Source: Abelmoschus esculentus (lineage: Eukaryota > Streptophyta > Magnoliopsida > Malvales > Malvaceae). From it: a stretch of DNA of 64,000 nt. A program made the translations under genes and the position numbers. Positions within the stretch are counted from its first letter, which is position 1; every line of letters starts with the position of its first letter. Positions 11,536 through 23,288 of this stretch are shown here, piece by piece. Where the stretch lies: the NCBI GenBank assembly GCA_035048815.1, contig JAUCBN010000036.1, forward strand, positions 5,776,001 to 5,840,000, read 5' to 3'. Under the pieces are notes generated by a model, which saw only the letters and a program-made list of their open reading frames with translations, was not told the origin of the DNA and did no database searches.

Positions 11536-12947
11536 TGTAACACCCTAAAAATTATACCTAATTTTTGAACCCTAATTTTTTTGAGGTTTTCTTAAATTGA
11601 TTTTCGAAATCTGAGAGAAAATTTTTGAGATGAAATTATAAAGTTTTGAAAATTTTAAATTTGAACTTAAAGATTAAAAGTTATAGTGAATTGATAACTT
11701 TTGGATAAGCAATTTGTTTTTAAATTGAATTTTATTTTAACTGAGATTAATTGTTATTTTTTTTGAAAAAGATTATCTATAATCAATCCTTTTTTTATTT
11801 TTATTTTTATTAATTTTTATGGTTCAATAGAATTCTAATTCTAATTAGAATTAGTTATTTTTCTCTATAAATACATATTTTGGTCTAAGAGAAAATCATC
11901 AATTATTTTCTTCCATCAAGATTCTCTAAAGCGGTAAAGCCTATATTTTTATTCTTTATTTCTGTTCGAGTTAAAGATGGTGAATGTGTGTTCTCTTACT
12001 TGTGCTATATATGTTTTCCTAAAATATAGTTTTTGTGTGACATGCTTAATATTTTGTGTTTTGAAAAATAATCGTGTTTTGCTAGCATGTCTAATTTTTG
12101 TACTGTGACTTTGATTGTGCATTTGTGTTATTATGCATACATGTCATTTTGATTTGAGAAATATTAAAGTTTTCAGATTTGAGATTTTATACTTTTGAAG
12201 TAAATATGATTTTTTTATATCCTGTGAATTCGTGTTTTCGGATAAATTGAGATTTCAGACAAATTGTGATTTCAGATTGAATTGTGATTGTTTTCGGATT
12301 TTCAAATCATGTTACATCATATTGTGTGCATGGGATGGGATTATGTATGGAGGAGGTCGTGGCAGCTTTCCGGAAGCCTAAGACTACCCTGAGATTTTGG
12401 TGACATTGTAGGTGAGGATTCTGGGGAACTTCTCCACTCAGATTGGTGACGCTGTAGTTGGGATTTGTGTTATGCGTATGATGTCATTCATACATCATGA
12501 TTTGCATTTTCCAAAATATTATTCTTGACAAAATTATTTATGTGAACCGTATTTTATTTTTATTTTTTTAAAATATTACTTTTGAGAAATAATTTTGTAA
12601 ACATTATTTTGTTTTTATCTGCACTTTAGAGACACATTAAGCTTTTTGGCTTACCCCCTCTTAGCTTTTCTCTTACAGATCTTTGAACTTTAAGCGATGC
12701 GGTACTTGGAGGATCTCAAATTTTATTCAGTTATTTAATTATTCAAGCGAAACTATTTTTAGTTATTCAGGTTATTATTTATTATTTTGTAAACTTTGAG
12801 ACATTTGGAATATTTATATTATTATTATCATAGTTTTATTTTAAATTAAAGTATATATTTTTTAAAATTGGTTTATTGATGGTAAAGTTTTCAAACGTAA
12901 CTTTTTAGATTCGATCTATTTATTTTAGGTCGGATTTAGGGGTTACA
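11536..12947 (+). repeat. Family E LTR, copy 1
   Basis: 1412 bases, opening TGTAACACCCTAAAAATT and ending TTTAGGGGTTACA. A TATA box sits at 11866-11873. The left flank is the target duplication TAAAT. No coding frame is present. It differs from copies 2 and 3 by scattered substitutions and small indels, estimated by eye at a few per cent. Confidence 0.9.
11835..11873 (+). promoter_or_regulatory. Palindrome plus TATA box in family E LTR
   Basis: CTAATTCTAATTAGAATTAG (11835-11854) is a perfect 20-base palindrome. Twelve bases further on is TATAAATA (11866-11873), a good core-promoter match. The palindrome has one mismatch in copy 2 and more in copy 3. The probable transcript start is about 30 bases past the TATA box; that is inference. 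Confidence 0.6.
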
Positions 12948-13068
12948 TTTTTTGTATCAGAGTTAAGTTCAACCTTCGGACCGTGAGGCTCACAACAATT
13001 GGTTTTGAAAATTTACTTTCAATTCTAAAAAATTTCGATGACGAAATTTCTTTTAAGGGTGGGAGAGT
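12948..13068 (+). other. Mini-internal region 1 of element E
   Basis: The 121 bases begin with a degenerate initiator-tRNA-Met primer site (near 12952-12963, TATCAGAG intact). Next comes the AAGTTCAACC word usual after such sites in plant chromoviruses, then ATTTCGATGACGAAATTTC and the polypurine tract AAGGGTGGGAGAGT (13055-13068), which abuts the next LTR. Nothing in it can code for protein. Confidence 0.85.
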
Positions 13069-14483
13069 TGTAACACCCTAAAAATTATTCATAATTTTTT
13101 AATCCTATTTTTTTTGAGGTTTTCTTAAATTGATTTTCGAAATCTGAGAGAAAATTTTTGAGATAAGATTATAAAGTTTTGAAAGTTTGAAATTTGAACT
13201 TAAAGATTAAAAGTTAAAGTGAATTGACAACTTTTGGATAAGCAATTTGTTTTTAAATTGAATTTTATTTTAACTGAGATTAATTGTTATTTTTTTTGAA
13301 AAAGTTTATCCATAATCAATCTTTTTTTTATTTTTATTAATTTTTATGATTTAATAGAATTCTAATTCTAATTAGAATTTGTTATTTTTCTCTATATATA
13401 CATATTTTGGTCTAAGAGAAAACCATCAATTATTTTCTTCCATCAAGATTCTCTAAAGCGGTAAAGCCTATATTTTCAGTCTTTATTTCTGTTCGAGTTA
13501 AAGATGGTGAATGTGTGTTCTCTTACTCGTGCTATATATGTTTTCCGAAAATATAGTTTTTGTGTGACATGCTTAATATTTTGTGTTTTAAAAAATAATC
13601 GTGTTTTTCTAGCATGTCTAATTTTTTTACTGTGACTTTGATTGTGCATTTGTATTATTATGCATATATGTCATTTTGATTTGAGAAATATTAAAGTTTT
13701 TAGATTTGAGATTTCACACTATTGAAGTAAATATGATTTTTTTTATATTCTGTGAATTCGTGTTTTTGGATAAATTGAGATTTCAGACAAATTATAATTT
13801 CGGATTGAATTGTGATTATTTTCGAATTTTCAAATCATGTTACATAATATTGTGTGCATGAGATAAGGTTATGTACGGAGGAAGTCGTAGCAGCTCTCCG
13901 GAAGCCTAAGACCATCCTGAGATTTTAGTGACGTTGTAGGTGAGGGTTCTGGGAAACTCCTCTACTCAGATTGGTGACGCTGTAGTTGGTATTTGTGTTG
14001 TGCGTATGATATTATTCATACATCATGATTTGTATTTTTTTAAAACTTTATACTTGACAAAATTATTTATGTGAAATTTATTTTATTTTTATTTTTTTTG
14101 AAATATTACTTTTGAGAAATAATTTTTTAAACAATATTTTGTTTTTATCTGCACTTTAGAGACATATTAAACTTTCTAGCTTACGCCCTCTTAGATTTTG
14201 TCTTACAGATCTTTGAACTTTAGGCGATGCAGTACTTGGAGGATCTCAAATTTTATTCAGCTATTTAATTATTTAAGCGAAACTATTTTTAGTTATTCAG
14301 GTTATTTTTTATTATTTTTTAAACTTTGAGAGATTTGGAATATTTATATTATTATTATTATTATTATAGTTTTATTTTAAATTAAAGTATATATTTTTTA
14401 AAATTGGTTTATTAAGCGTAAAGTTTTTAAACATAACATTTTAGATTCGACCTATTTATTTTAGGTCGGGTTTAAGGGTTATA
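13069..14483 (+). repeat. Family E LTR, copy 2 (middle)
   Basis: 1415 bases, opening TGTAACACCCTAAAAATT and ending GGGTTATA (the usual TACA has mutated). It is preceded by a polypurine tract and followed by a primer site, so it serves as the 3' LTR of the left half and the 5' LTR of the right half. Confidence 0.9.
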
Positions 14484-14604
14484 TTTTTGGTATCAGAGCT
14501 AAGTTCAACCCTCGGACTGTGAGGCTCCCAATAATTTTTTTTGAAAATTTACTTTCAATTTTGAAAAATTTCGAGGACGAGATTTCTTTTAAGGGTGGGA
14601 GAGT
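14484..14604 (+). other. Mini-internal region 2 of element E
   Basis: It has the same length (121) and layout as region 1. The primer site TGGTATCAGAGC at 14488-14499 is a perfect match to the standard plant initiator-tRNA-Met site. The polypurine tract AAGGGTGGGAGAGT is at 14591-14604. This copy is better preserved than region 1. Confidence 0.9.
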
Positions 14605-16009
14605 TGTAACACCTAAAAATTATTCCTAATTTTTATCCCTAATTTATTTGAGTTTTTTTAAAATTGATTTTCAAAATTTGAGAGAAAATTTTTGAGATAA
14701 GATTATATAGTTTTGAAAGTTTTAAATTTGAACTTAAAGATTAAAAGTTAAAGTGATTTGATAACTTTTGGATAAAAAATTTGTTTTTAAATTAAATTTT
14801 ATTTTTATTGAGATTAATTATTTTTTTTTGAAAAAGTTTATCTACAATCAATCTTTTTATTATTTTTATTAATTTTTATGGTTTAATAGAATTTTAATTC
14901 TAATTGGAATTAGTTATTTTTCTCTATATATACATATTTTGGTCTAAGAGAAAACCATCAATTATTTTTTTCCATCAAGATTCTCTAAAACGGTAAAGCC
15001 TATATTTTCATTCTTTATTTCTGTTCGAGTTCAAGATGGTGATGACGTGTTCTCTTACTTGTGCTATATATGTTTTCCGAAAATATAGTTTTTGTGTGAT
15101 ATGCTTAATATTTTATATTTTGAAAAATAATCGTGTTTTGCTAGTATGTCTAAATTTTGTACTGTGACTTTGATTGTGTATTTGTGTTATCATGCATACA
15201 TATCATTATGATTTGAGAAATATTAAAGTTTTCAGATTTGAGATTTCACACTTTTGAAGTAAATATGTTTTTTTTATATCCTGTGAATTCTTGTTTTCAG
15301 TTAAATTGAGATTTCAAACAAATTATGATTTCAGATTAAATTATGATTGTTTTCGGATTTTCAAATCATGTTACATCATATTGTGTGCATGGGATGGGAT
15401 TATGTACGGAGGAAGTCGTGATAGCTTTCTGGAAGCCTAATACCACCATGAGATTTTGGTAACGTTGTAGGTGAGGGTTCTGGAGAACTCCTCCACTCAG
15501 ATTGGTGACACTGTAGTTGGGATTTGTGTTATGCGCATGACATCATTCATACATCATGATTTGCATTTTTCCAAAACTTTATTCTTGACAAAATTATTTA
15601 TGTGAACCATATTTTATTTTTATTTTTTTGAAATATTACTTTTGGGAAATAATTTTGTAAACAATATGTTTTTATCTGCACTTTATAGACACATTAAGCT
15701 TTTTAGCTTACCCCTTCTTAGCTTTTCTCTTATAGATCTTTGAACTTTAGGCGATACGGTACTTGGAGGATCTCAAATTTTATTCAATTATTTAATTATT
15801 TAAGCGAAACTATTTTTATTTATTCATGTTATTATTTATTATTTTGTAAACTTTGAGACATTTGTGATATTTATATTATTATTATTATTATTATAATTTT
15901 ATTTTAAATTAAAGTATATATTTTTAAAATTGGTTTATTAAGGGTAAAGTTTTTAAACGTAACTTTTTAGATTCGACATATTTATTTTAGGTCGGGTTTA
16001 GGGGTTACA
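14605..16009 (+). repeat. Family E LTR, copy 3
   Basis: 1405 bases, opening TGTAACACC and ending TAGGGGTTACA. It is followed directly by the target duplication TAAAT. It has its own small indels (for example shortened TTTTGTTTTTAT words), which indicates age. Confidence 0.9.
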
Positions 16010-16076
16010 TAAATGACATGGAAAAATAATTAAAAATCTTTTGATTGAAAAAATAAATTGAAAGATAATAATATTG

Positions 16077-16882
16077 TTTGTGATTTTTTAGTTACGATTT
16101 AATTTTGGGTTTCGGGGTTAATTCGATATGCATAGTATTGTTTGTAATTTATGGGTAGGGTAGGCTAACGATGGATGATAGATTTTGGGGAAGAAAAAAA
16201 ATACAAAATTAGGGTTTAATTCGAACTTGAGCTCTATTTTTTTTGTTTTCGAGTTTAATTTAAATTTGATAATTTTGAGCTCACGAGCTTTTAATTCGAG
16301 CTTAAATTCGATATAATACAAAATATATTTATTTATGTTTGCTTAAAAAAATTTAATGAGACCTTGTTATCTTTCAAAAATAAATTGTTTATGTTTGGTT
16401 AAACAATGAACCATGTAAGTTTTAACTTTCATCTTTTATCTAAATCAAATATGTAAGTAGATAAGCCATTTGGTTAAACGAGACCTTGTTTGTAATTTTT
16501 TAGTTACGATTTAATTTTGGGTTTCGGGGTTAATTCGATATGCATAGTATTGTTTGTAATTTATGGGTAGGGTAGGTTAACGATGGATGATAGATTTTGG
16601 GGAAGAAAAAAAATACAAAATTAGGGTTTAATTCGAACTTGAGCTCTATTTTTTTTGTTTTTGAGTTTAATTTAAATTTGATAATTTTGAGCTCACGAAC
16701 TTTTAAGTCGAACTTAAATTTGATATAATAAAAAATATATTTATTTATGTTTGCTTAAAAAAATTTAACGAGACCTTGTTATCTTTAAAAATAAATTGTT
16801 TATGTTTGGTTAAACAATGAACCATGTAAGTTTTAACTTTTATCTTTTATCTAAATCAAATATGTAAGTAGATAAGCCATTT
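16077..16882. repeat. 412-bp tandem duplication
   Basis: Two near-identical copies lie head to tail (offset 411-412). Both contain TTTAGTTACGATTTAATTTT, GGGTAGGGTAGG, TTGAGCTC and ATAAGCCATTT. Only the tail of one copy is present in U2 (near 24268-24370). The cause is probably slippage or unequal crossing-over. No gene is visible; the short frame at 16118-16321 lies inside copy 1 and lacks any domain. Confidence 0.85.
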
Positions 16883-16945
16883 GTCACATATTATTTTTTA
16901 AACAATAAAAAGTATAGTATTTTTTAATTTACAACTTTTCTATTC

Positions 16946-16952
<7 letters not shown>

Positions 16953-16976
<24 letters not shown>
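16953..16976. repeat. (AT)n microsatellite
   Basis: This is a run of about twelve AT dinucleotides. The matching place in U2 (near 24455) has a broken, shorter version, so it expanded or degraded after the duplication. Confidence 0.9.
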
Positions 16977-16977
<1 letters not shown>

Positions 16978-17185
16978 ATTTTTTTAATAATATATACACA
17001 CCTTATAAACAAAGAGATTGGACTTGCTTATCTATTTCTTTTCTATTACATTTTAAAAAATACATTATACTAACATAAAGTATATAATACAAGAAATATA
17101 AAATAATAAATCTTTTAAATTAATCCCCTTATTAATTTTCATTGCACAATTAAGAGCAGTAGAAAATTAAATGCTAGTGTTTTTT

Positions 17186-17878
17186 TGTAACACCCTCGAC
17201 CCGGTGCCACAATGGGCCTCCTACCCAAAACAAGTATTTTAAAATTTCTTTCCAAAGCTCAAAAATAAAACGAATCAGGTCCAAATATGATCCATAAAAT
17301 TCATTGAATTTAAAACAAAAGTTCAAAATAGTTTAAAGTAACCGGAGCTCTAAAATATTACAAAACCATTAGACATTTGACCCAATTAAATAAACAGAGT
17401 TACAAAATTACATATAGGGTTCAAAATAGTACTATGCCCACTACATCTAATAAGTTTACTTTGACAACACGGTCGATGCTGAGATCTGAACCTCGATGGT
17501 GCTCCACGGAACCCGGTTTACCTAACCTACGCACAAAAATATATTTTGAACGCTGAGACACAAAAGCTCAGTGGATATGTCGAACTCGGCCAACATCATG
17601 CATATCATAATCAGTAAAGCATGACATATAAATCTCGTGCATGGTATGATGATCTAGCTTGCTTGCCTATCACATGACATAAATGAGATGTATATTATCG
17701 CATACAACATATACAAATCAACAGATAAAACAAGGTAGTGAGGCCCGCATCCACACAGCATCAAGATCCTACATTCAGGATTGAGGTCCGCGTCCATACA
17801 ACATCGGGATCCTTCAAATCCCATACTCGGAATATCGCATCGAGTATCTTCGAATGAGGCCCAAAAGAAAGAGATCTC
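17186..17878 (-). repeat. Family A LTR fragment between U1 and U2
   Basis: It opens TGTAACACCCTCGACCCGG and tracks the LTR at 60663 onward through GACAACACGGTCGATGCTGAGATC and GGTGCTCCACGGAACC to a point about half-way, near GAATGAGGCC. Then it stops. It sits in a T tract at the end of U1, at the same place where U2 runs on into CGGACGATC, so it marks the junction between the duplicated segments. Confidence 0.8.
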
Positions 17879-18608
17879 AAAATAAAGAAATTAAATATTT
17901 ATAAAAACATATAATTATTTGTATATATAATAATGATCTAAAATTTAAAACATAAAAAGAATGTTATTTTTTAGGTAAAAACCGAAAAACATAAAAAATG
18001 TCATTTTTTAGGTGAAAACTGAAAATATTTGAGTTTTAGATGTTTAATATTAATTTTTTGTTTCGATAATCTAATAATATTTTTTACTACAATAAATAGT
18101 TTGAAAAAAAACTTACATATCTTTAAATAAATTGTACGGAATCCCCAAAATCTTTGAAACTAATAACAGTTTCGATAAAATAAAAAACTTTATTTTAATA
18201 AATTACACAAACTCCTCAAAATCTTTAAACCATCCATGATAACATAAATGACACAAGATATAATTTCTTCCCTAAAACCTTCTTTGATCGGTAAAGATTA
18301 GACTAAAAAGCAAAGAAAAGTATAAAAGAAAGGAGATTCTATTTTTACTCATATGTATGGCCCTCTTATGTGTTCCAACTGAGAATATTTGGGAACACAA
18401 AAGTTTAAGAGATTTATTTTGTGTTTCTATTGGGACCAATTGATGTAACAAGCATTGAAAAAAATATGTGACTCCCCAAAAGTAGAGAAATATAATGAAA
18501 AAAATTAGTCCTTAATGTTGACATATTTTTATTTTAGCCCTTATAATTCTTTAGCTAAATTTAAAACTTGTTATTTTAAAACGAGTATGAAATCAATTAT
18601 TGTAAACA

Positions 18609-18850
18609 TGTTGTGAATAAAATAAAGAACAAGAATAGATGAATAAAGATGAGAGAAAAGAGAGAGATTTTATTGTATTCTCAAAGGTGAGTTGTGTACG
18701 AAGTTTTCTCCAAAAGTCTATATTTATAGGCACAAGATGAAAACCCTAATTCCAATGGGTATTAAACTTTAATTATAACGCATATTAAGCCTTCCTCTAA
18801 TACATGGATATTCACCATAAATAAAATATTCTTAACACTCACCCTTAAAT
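18609..18850 (-). repeat. Copia 3' LTR with polypurine tract
   Basis: On the minus strand the tract ATTTAAGGGTGAG (about 18850-18838) is followed by the LTR, opening TGTTAAGAAT at 18837 and ending TATTCACAACA at 18609. The LTR is 229 bases, short as is common for Copia. It contains a CTATAAAT-type TATA word on the minus strand near 18722. Confidence 0.75.
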
Positions 18851-19099
18851 ATCCATGAAGATATTGTGCATCGTTAAAACCTTACTAAGATGAAAACCTT
18901 GTGGGAAAAAAAAATGCTTAGTGAATGAAAAAGAGTATACATATCTTTAATACACAAAATATGTTGCCAAGTTAAAAACCTTTTTCAGGAAAACCCAATG
19001 GGACAAAACCTTGAATAAGGAAAAGAGTACGTGTATTTTAATCCCACTCATAAATATATCAGATAAGTTCTCTAACACGATGCAATCCAATATTGTAAG

Positions 19100-20640
19100 T
19101 TAGCTTCTCAAATGGAGCAGTAGGGAGCGCCTTAATAAATAGATCTGCCAAATTATCACATGAATGAATCTATTGCACATCAATGTCTCCATTCTTTTGT
19201 AGATCAATGTCTCCTTCCTTAAGTTGGGCGATACATGCTGTATTATCCTCATATAAGACTGTTGGAGAGATTTTTCGAGAGAGTAAAACATAATTTTCTC
19301 GAATATGTTAGGTTACAGACCTTAACCATACACATTCACGACTAGCCTCATGGATAGCCAAAATCTCAGCATGATTAGAAGAAGTGGCGGTAATAGTTTG
19401 TTTCATTGAACACCAAGAAATTGTTGTACCACCGTATGTAAATACATAATCAGTCTGTGATCGAGCATTATGAGGATCAGACAAGTATCCTGCATCAGCA
19501 AAACCGACCAATTCGGTTTTGGATATATCAGGGAAAAATAATCTCATGTATTTCGTACCTTGAAGATACCGAAATATGTGTTTAACCCCATTACAGTGTT
19601 TTCGGGTTGGGCATGAGCTAAATCTTGGCAACAAATTGACAGCGAATGATATGTCAGGTCTTGTGTGACTAGAAAGATACATCAATGCACCAATAGCACT
19701 TAAGTATGATACTTTTGGACCAAGAATGTTCTCATTCTTCTCTCGAGGACGGAATGGATCTTTGTTAACATCAAGTGACCTAACAACCATTGGGGTGCTC
19801 AACGGATGTGCGTTATTCATGTAAATCCTCTTTAGCATTTTTTTCTATGTATGTTGATTGATGCACAAGGATTCCATCTTTTAAGTACTCAATATGTAAT
19901 CCAAGACAAAATCTTGTTTTTCCGAGATCTTTCATTTCAAATTCTTTCTTTAAATATTCAACTGTTAATGAGATCTCTTCAGGAGTTCCAATGATATTCA
20001 AATCATCATCATACACGACAATAATGACGAATCCGGAGCTAAACTTCTTAATAAAAATGCACGGAAAAATTGGATCATTCTTATAGCCTTCCGCTAATAA
20101 GTATTCACTAAGACGATTATACCACATACTCCTAGATTGTTTTAATCCATAAAGGGATTTATTCAATTTAATTGAATAATGTTCTCGAGAACTTGAATTG
20201 ACTGCTTTTGGCAGTTTAAATCCTTTCGGAAGTTTCATATAAATATCATTATCAAGAGGCCCATATAGATAGGTTGTAACCACATCCATTAAGCGGAAAT
20301 GAAGTCTTTCTTTTACTGCCAGACTAATCAAAAATCGAAAAGTGGTTGCATCCACCACTGGAAATATGTTTCTTCATAATCAATTCCAGGTCTTTGTGAA
20401 AATCCTTGTGCAACCAAACGAGCTTTATATCCTGCAATTTCCCCGTTATCATTTCTCTTTCTCACAAAGACCCATTTATACCCCACTGGTTTTACACCTT
20501 CTGGTGTACAGACTACAGGCCCAAAGACTTCCCTTTCTGAGAGAGATTTAAGTTCCACTTCAATTGCCTCTTTCCATTTTGGTCAATCATCTCTTTTCTT
20601 ACATTTTCCAATTGACAATGGTTCATGATCCACATTATCA
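19100..20640 (-). pseudogene. Copia reverse transcriptase and RNase H, broken
   Basis: The minus-strand pieces at 20558-20328, 20358-19813, 19838-19308 and 19291-19100 give the RT from its N-terminus (GYKWVFVRKRN, YKARLVAQGF) through the catalytic box, here YDDD instead of YVDD (near 20016), to the RNase H region (TISWCSMKQ, SSNHAEILAIHEA). Frame changes occur near 20340, 19825 and 19300. The altered catalytic box and the frameshifts mean no activity. RT copies element RNA and RNase H removes the RNA strand. Confidence 0.85.
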
Positions 20641-22522
20641 TCCAAAATCTCTAGTGCTATATTGCATGCAAAAATATTATCAACATCGATTTTATTTCGG
20701 TTTCATTTGTTACCAGACATGACATAATTTATAGAGATCTCATCATTATCAGGTACCTGAGTCATGTCTAATGTCTCTGCTGGAGAACTTTCAATCTCTT
20801 CTTGAGATATTTCATTATTTGTTGACTCCACAATCGGACCATCATAAGATATAGCTCATTTTCTTTTCCGTAGAATCTTATCTTTGGAACCTATTAGTCT
20901 ACTACGCTTTAAGCATGCGTTTGACTCATTAGCAACTAGAGTTTGTCCTTCTAGGACTTCAATATTAATCGCATTCACAGCTGAAATATGTGACTTAGTC
21001 ACTCTTTTAGGGTCAGCAAAAGCATTTGGCAATTGATTTGCTAATTTTTGCAAATGAATTATCCTTTTAACTTCTAGATCACATTGTTGGGTATGTGGAT
21101 CAAAGTGTGATAACGATAATTCATTCTAACTTATTTGATTTCCCAGCTGTTTATTTTCTCCCCCTAATGTTGAGAAAACCGATTTATTAAAATGACAATT
21201 GGCAAATCTAGCTGTAAATAAATTCTTCGTTAAAGGCTCAAGATATTTAATTATCAAGGGAGATTCAAATCTGACATATATTCCTAACCTCCTTTGAGGA
21301 CCCATCTTTATGCGTTGTGGTGGAGCAATCGGAACATAAATCGCACACCCAAAAATTCTAGGATGGGAAATATTTGGTTCCTAACCAAAAACCATTTGTA
21401 ATGGGAAGAAATTATGATAACTTACTGGCCTGATGCGAATCAGTGATGCCGCATATAAAGTTGCATGTCCCCAAGCAGAAATTGGTAGTTTGGACTTCAT
21501 CAATAACGGTCTTGCAATTAATTGAAGTCTTTTGATAAATGATTCTACAAGACCATTTTGTGTATGAACATGAGCTACAGGATGTTCAACACTAATTCCA
21601 ATCGACGTGCAAAAATAATCAAAAGCCTTAGAAGTAAATTCACAAAAATAATCAAAAGACGAATTGTCTTTATGGGAGAATCTGGAAAATGTGCTCGTAG
21701 TTTTATTAATTGAGCAAGTAACCTCGCAAATGCTAAGTTGCGGGTTGATAACAAGGATATATTTGACCATCTAGTCAATGCATTAATTAAAACCATAAAA
21801 CATCTAAATGATCCATAAGAAGGGTGTATGGGCATACATATATCACCCTGTATCCGTTCCAGCAAGTTAATAGATTCATAGTCTATTTTAGCTGATGATG
21901 GTCGAGTAATTAATTTGCCTTAAGAGCAAGCATCATATAAAAGGACATTACTTTGAAGAATCTCTTGGTTCTTCAATGAGTGACCACATGAATTCTCAAT
22001 AATTTTTCACATCATAATCGATTCGGGATGGCCTAACCGGTCGTGCCAAATAATAAAGTTATTAGTAAACTTATAGTTTACAATAGCATGTGCTTCAATT
22101 ATACTAATTCTTGTGTAGTGCAATCCGGATGACAGTGCATGTAATTTTTCTAGCACTTTCTTATTGCCTTGAGTTATACTCGTAATATAGAGATATTCAG
22201 CATCTCCCTGACTAATACTCTTAATATGATATCCATTTTTGCGAATATCTTTCAAACTTAATAAGTTTCTTTCCGAATTTGGAGAGTATAACGCATCTTG
22301 AATATGTAATAAAGTTTCAATTGGCAATAACATATGCACTCTTCCGGAGCCTTCTATGATATTAGCACTTTCGGATATAGTACTCACATTATTTCCTTGC
22401 ATTGTTAAATGGGAAAAAATTTTCTTATGCTTAAGTATTGTATGAGTACTTGCATTGTCCGCTAAGCATAAGTCGTCACCATATTTTGCAGATTGTATTT
22501 GTGACGTAATCATATTCTTCAA
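20641..22522 (-). pseudogene. Copia protease and integrase, broken
   Basis: On the minus strand 22522-22007 has the aspartic protease site as CLADNASTHTIL and the pre-integrase knuckle start WHDRLGHP. The integrase core follows in two overlapping frames: the first acidic residue in GDICMPIHPSYGSF (about 21840) and the conserved HTQNGLVESFIKRLQ with its glutamate (about 21560). The region 21380-20641 is the integrase C-terminus and linker, with many stops. Integrase would insert the cDNA; this one cannot. Confidence 0.8.
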
Positions 22523-22689
22523 AGAATAAATAAATAAATGTTAAAATAATATTTAAAATAAATTTTTAAATAAATAACATCAATTATTTTAATAAAATAA
22601 ACATAATATTTATTCTTAAAAAAAATCCATGATAAAATGACAATATTTTCCAACTAACATAAAGTAAATACGAAATTAATTAAAAGACA

Positions 22690-23222
22690 TCAAATATTTC
22701 TCTCAGGGGATATGAGAAAATCATCAACTTCTATGTTTGTAATGCCATAATTGTCCCGACCATTGCCGGAAATGCCATAATCATCTTTGTCTTCGATATA
22801 AATAAAATTTGTTTCAATTCTTTTTCCTTTACCACTTATTGATTGTTGGTAAAGGTCCACAAGATGTTTTGGCGTACGGCAAGCACGAGCCCAACAATCT
22901 TTTGCACCATTGTCATCCTTATTGTTCCACTTGCGGTGGGTATAATTACTTTTAAAACGACCACCTCGCCTATGTCCTCAACTGTGGCTATGACCACGCC
23001 CACGCCCATAGCTATGGCCACAATTATGAGTGTAGCCTTTATTTTCTCCGCTATAAAATGTCGTATTCGCTTCAGGAAATGGAGCGGATACTGTTGGGCG
23101 ATATTCATGATTTTTCATCAGCAACTCATTATTTTTCTCAGCCACAAAAAGGCAAGAAATTAACTTAGAATATTTCTTAAAGCCTTTTTCACGATATTGT
23201 GTCTGAAGGACAATATTTTTGG
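22690..23222 (-). pseudogene. Copia gag C-terminal half
   Basis: In one minus-strand frame from about 23222 to 22690 lie a Copia gag end with NNELLMKNHE, a glycine/arginine-rich stretch (GRGRGHSHS), one TGA near 22980, a degenerate zinc knuckle and the conserved CRTPKHLVDLYQ. The N-terminal half is missing. Just upstream a segment of about 88 bases is duplicated (see the repeat at 23171-23288). The frame called in the other direction here is a shadow. Confidence 0.75.
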
Positions 23223-23288
23223 CATGAAAAGTGGAATGTAAAATATTTTAACTTAAAATATTTCTTAAAGCCTTTTTCACGATATTTC
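23171..23288 (-). repeat. Short duplication at the broken Copia end
   Basis: TATTTCTTAAAGCCTTTTTC starts at 23171 and again at 23259, an offset of 88. The second copy merges with U2 sequence (TTTCTTAAAGCAACTC). This marks the breakpoint where the Copia 5' end was lost and suggests a repair event with local templating. Confidence 0.65.

Larger units (their letters stand above)
11536..16009 (+). mobile_element. E: three-LTR element with two 121-bp mini-internal regions
   Basis: The order is LTR (11536-12947), internal (12948-13068), LTR (13069-14483), internal (14484-14604), LTR (14605-16009). Each internal piece is only 121 bases and contains a tRNA-iMet primer site at its left end and a polypurine tract at its right end. 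The whole array is flanked once by the 5-base duplication TAAAT (11531-11535 and 16010-16014), with no duplications inside, so it behaves as one insertion. The Tekay-like 3' signature (ATTTCGAGGACGAGATTTC, then AAGGGTGGGAGAGT) shows derivation from a chromovirus that lost all its coding sequence. Confidence 0.9.
9250..17185. repeat. U1: first copy of a tandem AT-rich segment
   Basis: U1 is colinear with U2 (17935-24707). Positions 9262-9890 match 17935-18608, 10080-11090 match about 23290-24265, and 16765-17185 match about 24268-24707. U1 additionally holds 11100-16760 (family E element and a 412-bp duplication), and U2 holds a Copia insertion instead. No gene is visible. A 55-60-base motif (AATAAATTRCAC...CAAAATCTTTRAACC) recurs three times near 9460, 9530 and 9970. 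A tract of interspersed TTTAGGGTT/TTAGAGTT words lies at 10770-10850. The 11160-11460 stretch is less AT-rich and unexplained. Confidence 0.8.
18609..23222 (-). mobile_element. Copia element, 5' end lost
   Basis: Read on the minus strand the order is gag (truncated), protease, integrase, RT, RNase H, polypurine tract and 3' LTR. That order (integrase before RT) defines Copia. There is no second LTR at the right side: gag runs straight into U2 sequence. Every domain has stops or frameshifts. Confidence 0.85.

Noticed and set aside
22836..23163. Open frames of 90 and 106 codons on both strands
   Set aside because: Both are shadows of the Copia gag frame, where the zinc-knuckle region and CRTPKHLVDLYQ are read.
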